Source: Prunus persica
Taxonomy: Eukaryota > Streptophyta > Magnoliopsida > Rosales > Rosaceae
Direction: 5' to 3'
Length of the DNA: 64,000 nucleotides
Assembly: GCF_000346465.2 (NCBI RefSeq)
Contig: NC_034011.1
Coordinates: 18,574,676-18,638,675, forward strand
A model generated the notes under the pieces. It was not told the origin of the DNA. It saw only the letters and a list, made by a program, of their open reading frames with translations, and did not search any database. The position numbers and the translations under genes are program-made. Shown here piece by piece: positions 13,104 through 23,012 of the stretch (the stretch's first letter is position 1; the number at the start of each line of letters is the position of its first letter).

Positions 13104-14440
13104 ACCTCCCCCAAGCTGAGTGGCCATGAAACAACAGGAATCCTGCTTATCAAAAGATGAAAGCGAGCTGCAGACAGACCATTCGTAAATAAATCTGCAA
13201 GTTGTTTCTTAGAACAAGTACAGTGAACAATGAGTTCCCCGCGAACAACCTTCTCCCTAATATAATGGTAGTCCACCTCCAAATGTTCTGTACAAGAGTG
13301 AAACACATGATTTGAAGCTAAGGCAATAGAGGACAAATTATCGCGTAAGAGAACAGGAGAAGAAAGAAAAAGAGATAAATCCCGAGATAAGGACCTCAAC
13401 CAACATAATTCAACGGCTGTGGATGCGAGTTGACGATACTCAGCTTCTATACTAGAATGTGAAATCGTTCGCTGCTTCTTAGAACTCCAGAATCAAATTT
13501 GGACCTAAATACAAGCAAAAACCACACGAGGACTATCGGGAATCCGGATTCCCTGCATAGTCAGCATTAGAAAAACCATGCAACTTGATTTTCCCATCAC
13601 AATATACCAAACCATGAGATTAAGTGGCCTTCAAATAAAGCAAAATTCGTTTAGCCGCCTGCCAATGCACCGTTGTGGGAAAGTGCATAAACTGACAAAC
13701 TTGATTAACATCATATGAAAGGTCTGGACGTGTTATAGTTAGATATTGTAGGGTCCCAACAACACTTCTATATATTTTGTAGGATCAGAAAGCGGATCAC
13801 CCATATGTACACTCATCTTCTGACAATAGACCACCAGTTTATTGATAGGTTTGCAACCCATAAAATTTGTTCTTCACGGCAAAATCCAGTGTATACTTAG
13901 CTTGTGTCAAAAGCAAACTTGAAGCAAAGTAAGCAGCCTCAATTCCCAAGAAATAATGTAGTTGTCCCAAATCTTTCATTGAAAACAAAAGACTCAAATT
14001 TTCAATTAAAGTCGCAATATGAACGTAACAATTTCGCAACATGAACCTGTGCAAAAAAGCATTTTGTACGTTAACTTGTTGAACTGCCCAGCTGAGCACC
14101 ACCCGATTCGTCGTGTACTTTACTACTGGATTGAAAGTCTTGTTGTAATCAAGCCCTTCTTTGCTGGTGAAAGCCATTTTCCACAAGCTGAGCTTTATAC
14201 CACTTGACCGACCCATCAACCTTACATTTAATCTTGAGCACCCATTTTTTTGGAATGACGTTTATATGTGCAACATGAGGAACCAACACCCAGGTACCAT
14301 GTTAGTTCGAAATTTGTGTTGGCATTTCGTAGACAGTAGCATAAACTCTAGTAGGCTGTAAATGTGCTTTGATAGAGTCTAAGGACATAATTGACACTGG
14401 CTGGATTTATGCCGCTTAGCAATCTTCGAAACGCATACTT
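13080..14440 (-). pseudogene. Ty1-copia pol remnant (reverse transcriptase to RNase H), frameshifted
   Basis: Minus-strand reading gives copia polyprotein pieces in order: KWVLKIKCKVDGSVKWYKAQ (near 14180-14250), NPVVKYTTNRVVLSWAVQQ (about 14060-14130), LLFSMKDLGQLHYFLGIEA (13937-13993), SSIEAEYRQLASTAVEL (13410-13460) and HLEVDYHYIREKV then QLADLFTNGLSAARFHLL (13140-13300). Several frameshifts and stops, and loss of the active-site YVDD region between the pieces, mean it is dead. A related piece is at 36372-37080. Confidence 0.85.
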
Positions 14441-14741
14441 GTGGCTTGACACATGAAAGGCATTTGATTCAAGGGTAAGTATGTCATTATCATGCATGTA
14501 TATTAGGGGATTGTTTTAAAGGATGATTCAATCATGTTTTATTGATTTACTGTTTTTAAAAGTCTAGAAAGTTTCTACTATCTCTTTCTCTTAGTCTAGA
14601 AATTCTAAGTATGGAACAATCTAAATCGAGCCTCAAGACACTTAGGGTTAGTTATATTATAGTTCAATGATTAAATTTTAAAGTTTTCGTTGCCTAAGGT
14701 TAATTGTAACCTTATCCTTGTGGCTAAATATAGTTAGGATT

Positions 14742-14769
14742 CACTACTACAAAAAGTGAAAAAGACGAC
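14742..14769 (+). repeat. CACTA left terminal inverted repeat
   Basis: 28 bp beginning CACTACTACAAAAAG, pairing with 27948-27975 at 24 of 28 positions. It is preceded by the ATT duplication at 14739-14741. Confidence 0.95.
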
Positions 14770-15796
14770 CAGAAAACAACGACGGTCTAAGTGAAAACCG
14801 TCGTGGTTTATAAAAAGACGACGGTTCTAAAAACACCGTCGTGTAATACAACCTTAGACAACTAAAAAATGGAGTTTCAAATGGCTGTTCAAAAACAACG
14901 ACGTACATAATTAAACAACCGACGTCTATTTGAAACAGATTTCCGCAGTGTAAAATCAATGCCAACAAAGAACGGCAGAAGTTATGAATCGACCGACGTA
15001 GAAAGTAAAGACGACGATTTCAATAAAAACTGCCGTTTTTACTCATAAAATAACACGACGAGGTTTTCGTATAAGACGCCGTATAATTACAAACAAATCC
15101 ACGGCTTTAAAATACAAAATATCGCCGTATTAAATTAATTTACAACGACGGAAAATATAAATATATCGACGTCATTCTCGTATAGTTCTACGACGTTATC
15201 TTTAAATCGTACAATAAAATTTATCGTCGTATTTATTCATTTTATACGTCGTACCTTTAATTTTAACGGTCGTCTTAATAAGAATTTTTGTTAACAATTT
15301 TTTTCTTTGATTTTCTTATCCTACGTCGGTAGATCTACTTAATGACAAGAATTGAAATAACCACGACGGTTTATATAGAACACCGCCGACATAATCAGTT
15401 TTGTCTGAGATCCCAAGGGTTACGAAATCTTACCAGATGGAACTCTGTTCCACATCATAATCTTAACAGATGACACAGATTTGCAAATATTGCGTCGTGT
15501 TAGTTTACAAATTCTAGAACATTAATTTCCCTCATTTTAAATTTCCTCGGGAAAGAAAAATCTATTTATCACGCTTTGGAATTGAAAACTAAAACTGAAA
15601 GAATACGGGAAAAAAAACTCTATTTATAATTTAAAATTAAAATCCACGTCGGTTGTAGTACACTTAACGACGTTTAACAAAATAATCTACGTCGGTAATT
15701 ATAAATCTACCGCCATCTTAACTTAATATAGATGACGAGAAAAGACGACGGTAGAACAGAAAACCGCCGTTGTTTCAGTTTCTTTAACATATCTTT

Positions 15797-16240
15797 CTGC
15801 AGGACTTGTGTAGTTCAAAGCATTGACAATGTCTTCATCATATCTCCCAGAAACTACTGATTCAATTGCTCATGCTTTAGAGGCCATCTGAAGCCATTTC
15901 TATTCTTTATCGCATTCTTGAAACCCATCTTCTTCTTCTGAAGCTCTACGGATAAAGGAAGAGGCTATCACAATAAATCCGACGGATCTTCTTAGGCAAG
16001 AAAATCAAGCAGAGGATCAGGCACATCTGATCTTCAGATTTCCCTGAGAAGCGAACTTTCCTTCGACAGCGAGTGGAGGCCAGGCTTGCATCTCTTTTGA
16101 TGGAAAGCAAGGAGTATTCAGAAGCACTAAGTGTCCTATCAGGCTTGATCAAGGAAGTGAGAAGGCTAGTTGACAAGCTTCTTCTTGTGGACATATATTT
16201 GATGCGAGTAAGCTCAATTTCTCTTTGAGAAAACATCCAA
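15797..16240 (+). pseudogene. RPN6: Captured fragment of 26S proteasome subunit RPN6 (PSMD11) inside the CACTA element
   Basis: An acceptor-like TTTCTGCAG (to 15802) and leader precede an ATG at 15829 whose first residues MSSSYLPETTDSIAHALEA match the start of plant RPN6; the frame stops at 15889. Further pieces in other frames match in order: SSSEALRIKEEAIT, then DLLRQENQAED, then RTFLRQRVEARLASLLMES with KEYSEALSVLSGLIKEVRR and DKLLLVDI (about 16050-16195), then SKLNFSLRK (to about 16235). A stretch between the second and third pieces is missing compared with the host protein. RPN6 is a lid subunit of the proteasome; this copy cannot make it. This is transposon gene capture (Pack-CACTA style). 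The fragment lacks the ACGACG words that surround it. Confidence 0.85.
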
Positions 16241-17010
16241 ATTATTGTCTTTGAGACATGAGAGACTGAGAGAGGAAGAACTTGGAACCTTAAATGTAAA
16301 CCGAAAATGAATGAAAGCGACAAATTTATAGAATAAATTTTTAAAACCAACGGCGGTCCTTACAAAAAAACCGCCGTTTAAATTGTAAAATCAACGTCGG
16401 TATGATCGACGTATATTACAGAAATCCACGTCGGTAAATTAATAAAAACGACGTGTTAAATAATATACCATGACGCGAGTTATTACTTATGTACTTTAAT
16501 TTTTGAGTTTACTACGACGGTACCTACAAACTACTGTCGTATTTATTTACCACGTCCGAAGTTAAATGTATCGTCGTATTTTGTAATTTATACGTCGTAG
16601 TTATATGTAACCGCCGTATTATTTTTTTGAAATGGTTTTATATGTAAGCAACTTTTCATCTACTTGACTTACACATTTGTTGTTTTTATATTCTTATTTT
16701 ATTTAAATATGTCATCCAAAAAAGAAACTTTACATATTGCAGAATATTAATTTCCTCCGGAAAAAAAACTCTATTTATAACGCACTGTAATTGAAAAATA
16801 AACTGAAAGGTCACGGGAAAAAAAATTCTATTCATAATTTAAAAATTAAAATCCACGTCGGTTATATTAAACCTAACGACGTTAAATGAAATGATTCCAC
16901 GTCGAATGAAAAATATTGCGTCGTTTTAGTTAAAAACGACGTAGTTAAATGTAACCGCCGTATTATTTTTTTGAAATGGTTTTATATGTAAGCAACTTTT
17001 CGACTTACAC

Positions 17011-17180
17011 ATGCACTGTTTCCAAACCCGATTAAAAATTTCAATCTCCCAGAGAAACCTTTTCGTCTTTTTTCCTTGTCAGAGCATTGTCAGAGTTTCT
17101 CATCGTCTTCCTCTCGTCTTCTTCGTCGTCTCTGAACTTAAACATCGATCATCTTCCTCTTGCTTTCATTGCACGCAAAA
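17011..17180 (+). promoter_or_regulatory. Probable 5' UTR exon of the Transposase_24-Ulp1 gene
   Basis: A pyrimidine-rich, motif-poor stretch ends at a good donor (AAAAG then GTAAGC at 17181). The coding exon opens right after an acceptor (TTGCAG, 17848-17853), 14 bp before its ATG. A leader exon here would explain that acceptor. This is an inference without transcript support; an extra leader exon near 17466 is also possible. Confidence 0.4.
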
Positions 17181-17867
17181 GGTAAGCTTTCATTTTCACT
17201 ATTTTGGTTACTGTTTTGCATGCTCATACGTTTTTTGTTTGAAAAATCTTTTTACCTTTTTTCTGGCCAAAATCATTTTACTTCTTTCCAAGTTTGATAA
17301 AATATACAGACAAAGAGAGAAAGTTTCCAACTTTGAAGACAACTACATCAACTAAATAAGACGACGGTAGACCACGACGGTTCGTCAGTTGTTCTAGCGT
17401 CGTCTGAAAATTGACAAAGTTGTTTTTAAAATAATAGTCTTTTTTTATATGCTTGTTTAATTGCAGGTTTGATTTCGCTGAACAATGGTTTTTGTTTTTC
17501 CCTTATTTGATAAAATATAAAGAAAAAGAAACTAGGGTTGGTATCTAATATAGATGACAAAATATCTTATTGTTTTACGTCGTGTGAATGTTAATACCAC
17601 GACGGTGTATTACTATTGACGTCGTATGAACATAAATACCACGACGTTATATAAATAATAGTTTACCACGACGGTGTATTACTATTGACGTCGTGTGAAC
17701 ATATATACCACGACGTTATATAAATAATGGTTTTAAACATTTATTACGTCTGAGATTATTTCATTGCGTCGTCTAAAATTATATCATACGTCGTATTTTT
17801 TTAATACCGTCGTTTGTGTTCTTAATGTTTTCCTGAAATATTTTCACTTGCAGTTTTGTCTGTTAAA

Positions 17868-20800
17868 ATGGTTTCTCAACAACAAACTAAGGATTCTGGC
17901 TCCAAGAAGCTTGGAATGGTAGCTCCTCAAGACAAGTCTTCGAAGAAGATGAAGTTTGCTTCATCATCTGCTGAGACAGAACAAACCAGCCAGACAACAA
18001 TCTCAGATGATTCAAAGACTGGTCGAGGTATGAGCACAATGCCTCGTGTTGTGAAGAGAAAGCTTCAGAAACTGAGGCCAATTGTTGAGTACAATAAAAG
18101 GGGGAAAGGTGTTGGCCAAGCACATATTGAGATGCAGTCGTATATTGGTGTGTTGGCACGCTCCAGGATCCCACTTGTGGACAAGAAATGGTCCCAAATC
18201 CCCAAGGATATAAAGGAGCAGATTTGGGAAGCAGTTGACATGGCTTTTGTCGTAGGCCAAGGGGGCAAGACCTCTGTTTTAGCTTCTGCTTCCAAGAAAT
18301 GGAAGGATTTCAAGTCTACACTAACGAGGCATTATATCCTTCCATACACCAATGACAGGGAGAAATTAAGCCAACCCCCTGAAACATATAAATTCATAGA
18401 GAAAGCACAATGGGATGCCTTTGTAGCTTCAAGGCTATCCAAAGATTTTGAGTCTGTGCATTCTCAACATGCACAGATTAGGGAGAAACTCGAGTACAAT
18501 CATCGATTGTCTCGAAAAGGATATGCTGGATTGGAGGATCAATTGGAGGAAACCATGCCTGGGGTAGAAATTGATCGATCTACCTTATGGAAGAGAGCTA
18601 GACAGGACAAACATGGTAACATCCCTGATCCAAAGGTGGCAGAGAAAGCAAAATTAATTGTAAGCCTACTATCACTCTGTTTTAAATTTTTATTAAACTG
18701 TGAATTATTCTTATTACGTCGTATGTTATATTTTTCGTCGTGTGAATGATATTACCACGTCGAAAAGTTTTTAAAAACGTCGTTAAAGGTCTAAATAGGA
18801 ATCACTACTATGTTTTCTGTAATTATAGCATAAGACGTCGGTGGTTCATTTTCGCGTCGTGTGAATGATATTACCACGTCGAAATTTTTTTAAAAACGTC
18901 GTTAACGGTCTAAATAGGAATCACTACTCTGTTATCTTTAATTATAGCATAAGACGTCGGTTGTTTATTCATTTCGTCGTTTTAAATAAATAACCACGTC
19001 GGTATAACTACCGTCGTGATAAGTTATAATAACGTCGGTTTATACGTTATTGCGTCGTGTGAAATTATATAATACGTCGTTTGTACATAAATAACCGTCG
19101 TGTGTTTTTTTGTTTATCTTTTTTTAGGATGAATTGCAGAAACAAGTCTCGGAAGGCAAAGTCAGAGTAGATGGCAGCAATGATGTGCTGACCATGGCTT
19201 TGGGCCCCGAGCATCCAGGCAGACTGAGGGGAGTTGGTACTGGTGTTTCCCCAAGGCAATATTTCAATTTGCCCAAACCACAGAGGGTGAGCTTTGACGA
19301 CCGTTTGAAGGACAGTTTAAGAGTTCTCCTTCAAGAAGAGACTAAAAAGATGGAGGCTAAGGCAAGGGAAGAGGCCTTAAGGATGGAGGCTAGGACAAAA
19401 CAATTGGTAGAGGCTGAGAGGGAGCATTTCCTGAGTCAGCTTTCCCAATTAATTCCCAATTTTGATCCAAGCATGCTTAAACCAAGAATTAGCCAAAGCC
19501 CCAAAAATCCAATGTCTGACAAAGCTAGCTGCTCTGGAGGTGATGTGAGATCCCTACATTTGGAGGATGATACTGCCAAAATGGGGAAACATCAGCCAGA
19601 TGAAGAGAAGGAAGAAGAAAAAAGAGATGAAGAGAAGGAAGAAGAAAAGGAGAAAGAAGATGAAGAAAAGCATGACGACAAGGTATGTTCACATAACTTT
19701 GCCTTTTTTATTTGTTTTTCAAAATTTCAGACGTCGATATTTTTATTTAATCCGTCGTTTGTTTAAAACTTAGACGGCGGACTTTTTTTAAGACGTAATA
19801 AAATATTTAAACGACGGTTTTTGCACCGTCGTTTAAATGGTTTCAGACGACGCTTTATTAATAAAACCGTCGTCTTTATTGAATTACCACGACAGTTTTT
19901 TCACCGTCGTTTAAATCCTTTTAAGACGACGTTTTATTCCTTAAACCGTCGTCTTTATTGAATTACCACGTCATTTTTTTTATTTCTTTAAACAGGTTAT
20001 TGAAGTTGGTGCTTATTCAAATATGGAGGCGCCATCTTCTTTAAAAACCCTTTGTCGTTTTGTGGAAACGACACTCCTGCCTGAGGATAAGACACTCCAA
20101 TTTACAATTGATAAGGAGGTGTTTGGTGGTGAGCGCGATACCTTCCTCCTGCCTGAAGATATTACACAATTTGCAGGCATGGAAGAAATTGGAGCTACTG
20201 TATTGGCTGTATATATGAGGTTTGTACTTCTAAGATAATAACTCGTTGGTTTATATATTGCGTCGTCTTAACTAACTACCGTCGTGATAAATATATTATA
20301 ACGTCCTTATCTATTTCAGTACGTCGTGTGAAATATTATAATACGTCGTTTTTTTATACATAACCGTCGTGTTTGTTTTTGCTGACTTGTTTATATTATT
20401 TTATGTATTTAGGTACTTACACGATGTTTTGAAACAAGCCAATATGTGCAGCATGGTTGGCTTTATTGACCCTGCTACAGTTAGTGCCAACTCTGGCACA
20501 ATAACTGAAAGATCACGACTGGTAGCAGCTCGACTTCAGAAGACAGACGGTGAACAGCTTTTCATGATGCCTTACAATCCAGGGTTAGTCTCCTTAGGAT
20601 TTTGTTTTTATGATTTTCAATAAATGACAGCTTATAAACTAACCACGTCGGTGTTTTATTTTATTTAGTCGTTTGAAACTACTAACCACGTCGGTATTTA
20701 TTTGTCGTCGTGATAAATATATAATGTCGTCGTTATCTACTTTATTTCGTCGTATGAAATACGATAATACGTCGTTTTTGTAAATAACCGTCGTTTTTAT

Positions 20801-21372
20801 ATTAATTTTGTGCAGCCGTCATTGGATCTTGCTGATTGTAAGAGCAAAGAAGGAGACCGTCTATTTTCTGGATCCTCTGCCAGGTCATCGTGTGGTCGAC
20901 GAAGAGGCGAAAAACATCGTGAACAGTGCTTTAAAAATATATAATACCCACATAGGCCGAGCAGGACGTAAAAATGTAATTTGGAAAACTCTCTCAGGCA
21001 CACCAAAGCAACCAAGCAATGTCGAATGCGGGTATTATGTGATGCGCTTCATGAGGGACATCATCATGGATCCTTCCTTGGGGTTTGAGAATAAGGTAAG
21101 AAGAAATTACCTTCATACATTTCACGTCGTTTTTTGTATTATCAACGACGGTCATGTAAAATTAACGTCGTTGAATGGATATACTACGTCGGTTATGAAA
21201 AATATCGTCGTCTGTGATTGAATTTCTTTTTATTTATAAACCCTAATAGTCATTGTTTATGCAGTATGCCAAGGGAAACCAGGAAGCTTCATACCCCCAA
21301 GAAGCCATTGATGAAGTCCGGAATGAATGGGCAGAGTTTGTTTTCCAAATTATTAAACAGGGCAATTATTGA
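17868..21372 (+). CDS. CACTA protein: Transposase_24 domain fused to a Ulp1 (C48) cysteine protease domain
   Basis: Six coding exons: 17868-18659, 19128-19682, 19996-20219, 20413-20583, 20816-21095 and 21265-21372. All are GT-AG and in phase, giving 709 residues without a stop. Residues about 60-280 form a Ptta/En/Spm (Transposase_24) domain with WSQIPKDIKEQIWE and SKDFESVHSQHAQIREKL. Residues about 320-380 are charged and coiled-coil-like, followed by an acidic Lys/Glu run (about 420-449). The C-terminal third is a Ulp1-type protease with an intact triad: His583 (RHWILL), Asp600 (YFLDP) and Cys652 (VECGYY), plus Gln646 for the oxyanion hole. TNPA-like proteins bind subterminal repeats; Ulp1 domains cut SUMO-type isopeptide bonds. 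Whether either activity remains is unknown. All five introns carry, or lie among, the ACGACG words of the element. Confidence 0.88.
18660..19127 (+). repeat. Intron 1 of the CACTA protease gene, filled with CGTCGT/ACGTCG words
   Basis: The intron has an internal direct repeat: a block with TCGTGTGAATGATATTACCACG followed by AACGTCGTTAA and TAGGAATCACTACT occurs at about 18735-18815 and again at 18857-18930. The motif density is as high as in the subterminal regions. Flanking exons carry almost none. Confidence 0.85.
19683..21264 (+). repeat. Further ACGACG/CGTCGT clusters in introns 2-5 of the CACTA protease gene
   Basis: Clusters lie at 19725-19975 (intron 2), 20255-20370 (intron 3), 20643-20795 (intron 4) and 21122-21215 (intron 5). 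Introns 3 and 4 share the same order of words (ACGTCG, CGTCGTGATAAATATAT, CGTC, TACGTCGTTTTT, ACCGTCGT) and resemble the end of intron 1. This suggests that a motif cassette spread between introns. Confidence 0.8.
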
Positions 21373-21477
21373 ACACTTGATATTTATGTATAATGTACAA
21401 ATTTTCTCTATAATATGTAATGTAAAAATTTGTTGAGGTTTTCTTAAATTGTGCAGACTACAAACATACAAATTGCT

Positions 21478-21860
21478 NNNNNNNNNNNNNNNNNNNNNNN
21501 NNNNNNNNNNNNNNNNNNNNNNNNNNNNNNNNNNNNNNNNNNNNNNNNNNNNNNNNNNNNNNNNNNNNNNNNNNNNNNNNNNNNNNNNNNNNNNNNNNNN
21601 NNNNNNNNNNNNNNNNNNNNNNNNNNNNNNNNNNNNNNNNNNNNNNNNNNNNNNNNNNNNNNNNNNNNNNNNNNNNNNNNNNNNNNNNNNNNNNNNNNNN
21701 NNNNNNNNNNNNNNNNNNNNNNNNNNNNNNNNNNNNNNNNNNNNNNNNNNNNNNNNNNNNNNNNNNNNNNNNNNNNNNNNNNNNNNNNNNNNNNNNNNNN
21801 NNNNNNNNNNNNNNNNNNNNNNNNNNNNNNNNNNNNNNNNNNNNNNNNNNNNNNNNNNNN
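21478..21860. other. Assembly gap (383 N)
   Basis: A run of N inside the CACTA element, between the 3' end of the protease gene and the TNPD leader region. Long open frames through it are artefacts. Confidence 1.
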
Positions 21861-22138
21861 TTTCTATCGACGCTTGACACCGCGAGAACTCTAAATTTTT
21901 CGTGCGGCCTCAATTTCTTAGCACTCGGCTCGGATTCTATACTTAGAATCGTCAAATCTAAAATTTCTCAGTTTCGCGCGACATCACATTTCGCTCACTC
22001 GGTTCCGCTCTAATGAAAGTTGCTCTGTCCAGGATCAGTCCAATCTGTGATCTCGTACACCCTGTAAGATAAAACGCTACTTCACATTGTAAATTCTTTC
22101 AATGATATTAGGTCTGTTTTATTAAATCGTTTAACCTG

Positions 22139-22530
22139 TATGCCTTGCGATCTGTTAATAATGTGCTTATAGGTATGGGTTCATGGATTTTCTGTTTAAT
22201 GGGTTCATGACAAGATCAAATAAAGGTGTACTTTTGCTGGAAATCAACACAAAAAGACACAGATCACCAACTTCCAAATGATTTCCAGCAAAAGTACACC
22301 TTTATTTGATCTTGTCATTTTCCGCTATAGAGAAAATGATGGGGAGCAAATAGTACCTACGAAGGAAGAAACTGATAATGAAGATGGGGATTCGAGTGAT
22401 GATTCTAGTAACGATTCGAGTTATATTAGGTTGTTTTGTTAAAGGGTTTTATGTGTATGCTTTGCGATCTGTTAATAATGTGCTTATAGGTATGAGTTCA
22501 TGGATTTTCTGTTTAATGGGTTCATGGATT
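22139..22530. repeat. Direct duplication enclosing a perfect 40-bp inverted repeat, next to the gap
   Basis: A block from CTTTGCGATCTGTTAATAAT to TTTAATGGGTTCATG appears twice (about 22139-22210 and 22456-22528) with 3-4 differences. Between the copies, 22207-22246 and 22279-22318 are exact reverse complements of 40 bp with a 32-bp loop (ATGACAAGATCAAATAAAGG at the left end). From about 22280 to 22435 one frame reads as an acidic Ser/Asp-rich peptide (KEETDNEDGDSSDDSSND), perhaps a small exon. It is either a real hairpin or a mis-join beside the gap. Confidence 0.8.
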
Positions 22531-22719
22531 ACATTATCTGTTATGTTGAATTGGGAATGGATTTAATTTTGTCGTATCTTTTAATCACCCTATGTTATGT
22601 TGAATTGGGAATGGATTTATTGTTTTCATGCTTGGTTTCATGTATATGTTGGTTTCGTGCTTGGTTTCATATATTTGTTGTGTTCTTAATGGGTTTTGTG
22701 TTCTTGAAAATAAACTGAG

Positions 22720-22915
22720 ACACGACGAATTTTAAGGCATACGACGACGATTACACGACGGTTTTTTTAAACTACCGTCGTTGTATTACTTATACACGAC
22801 GGTTTTTTCATAAACTGTCGTTTGTATTACTTATAATAGACGACATCTGTTGAAAATCCGTCGTCTATATATGCCAAATACGTCTGTTTTTGTTTAAAAC
22901 CCGTCGTCTCTGTTG
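22720..22915. repeat. ACGACGG/CCGTCGT cluster between the two CACTA genes
   Basis: About eight ACGACGG, ACCGTCGT and CCGTCGTCT words in 190 bp upstream of the TNPD coding start. Confidence 0.8.
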
Positions 22916-23012
22916 TGTATTACTTGCGATTAGATCATTGTATAATCTGCTATAGTGATGGTCATTGCCTGTATTTTCACTTTATTATAGATAATAGGTT
23001 ATAGTGTCGGAG

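Larger units (their letters stand above)
14770..17850. repeat. CACTA 5' subterminal motif array (ACGACG/ACGTCG words)
   Basis: Dozens of ACGACGG, ACGTCGG, CGTCGT and CGCCGT words on both strands at irregular spacing of about 15-50 bp. In CACTA elements subterminal repeats are bound by TNPA-type proteins. The array also contains internal copies. A block with CTCTATTTATAA and AAAATCCACGTCGGTT occurs at about 15530-15690 and again at about 16745-16890. A TAACCGCCGTATTATTTTTTT block occurs at 16609-16670 and 16952-17000. The captured RPN6 fragment interrupts the array. Confidence 0.9.

Noticed and set aside
17887..18313. Minus-strand open frames of 80-95 codons
   Set aside because: Shadows of the Transposase_24 exon on the plus strand.
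21449..21955. Three open frames of about 140-165 codons
   Set aside because: They run through the N gap and have no real sequence.
22378..22718. Hydrophobic plus-strand frames that could be a membrane protein
   Set aside because: They fall in the duplicated, palindromic stretch beside the gap and have no homology.
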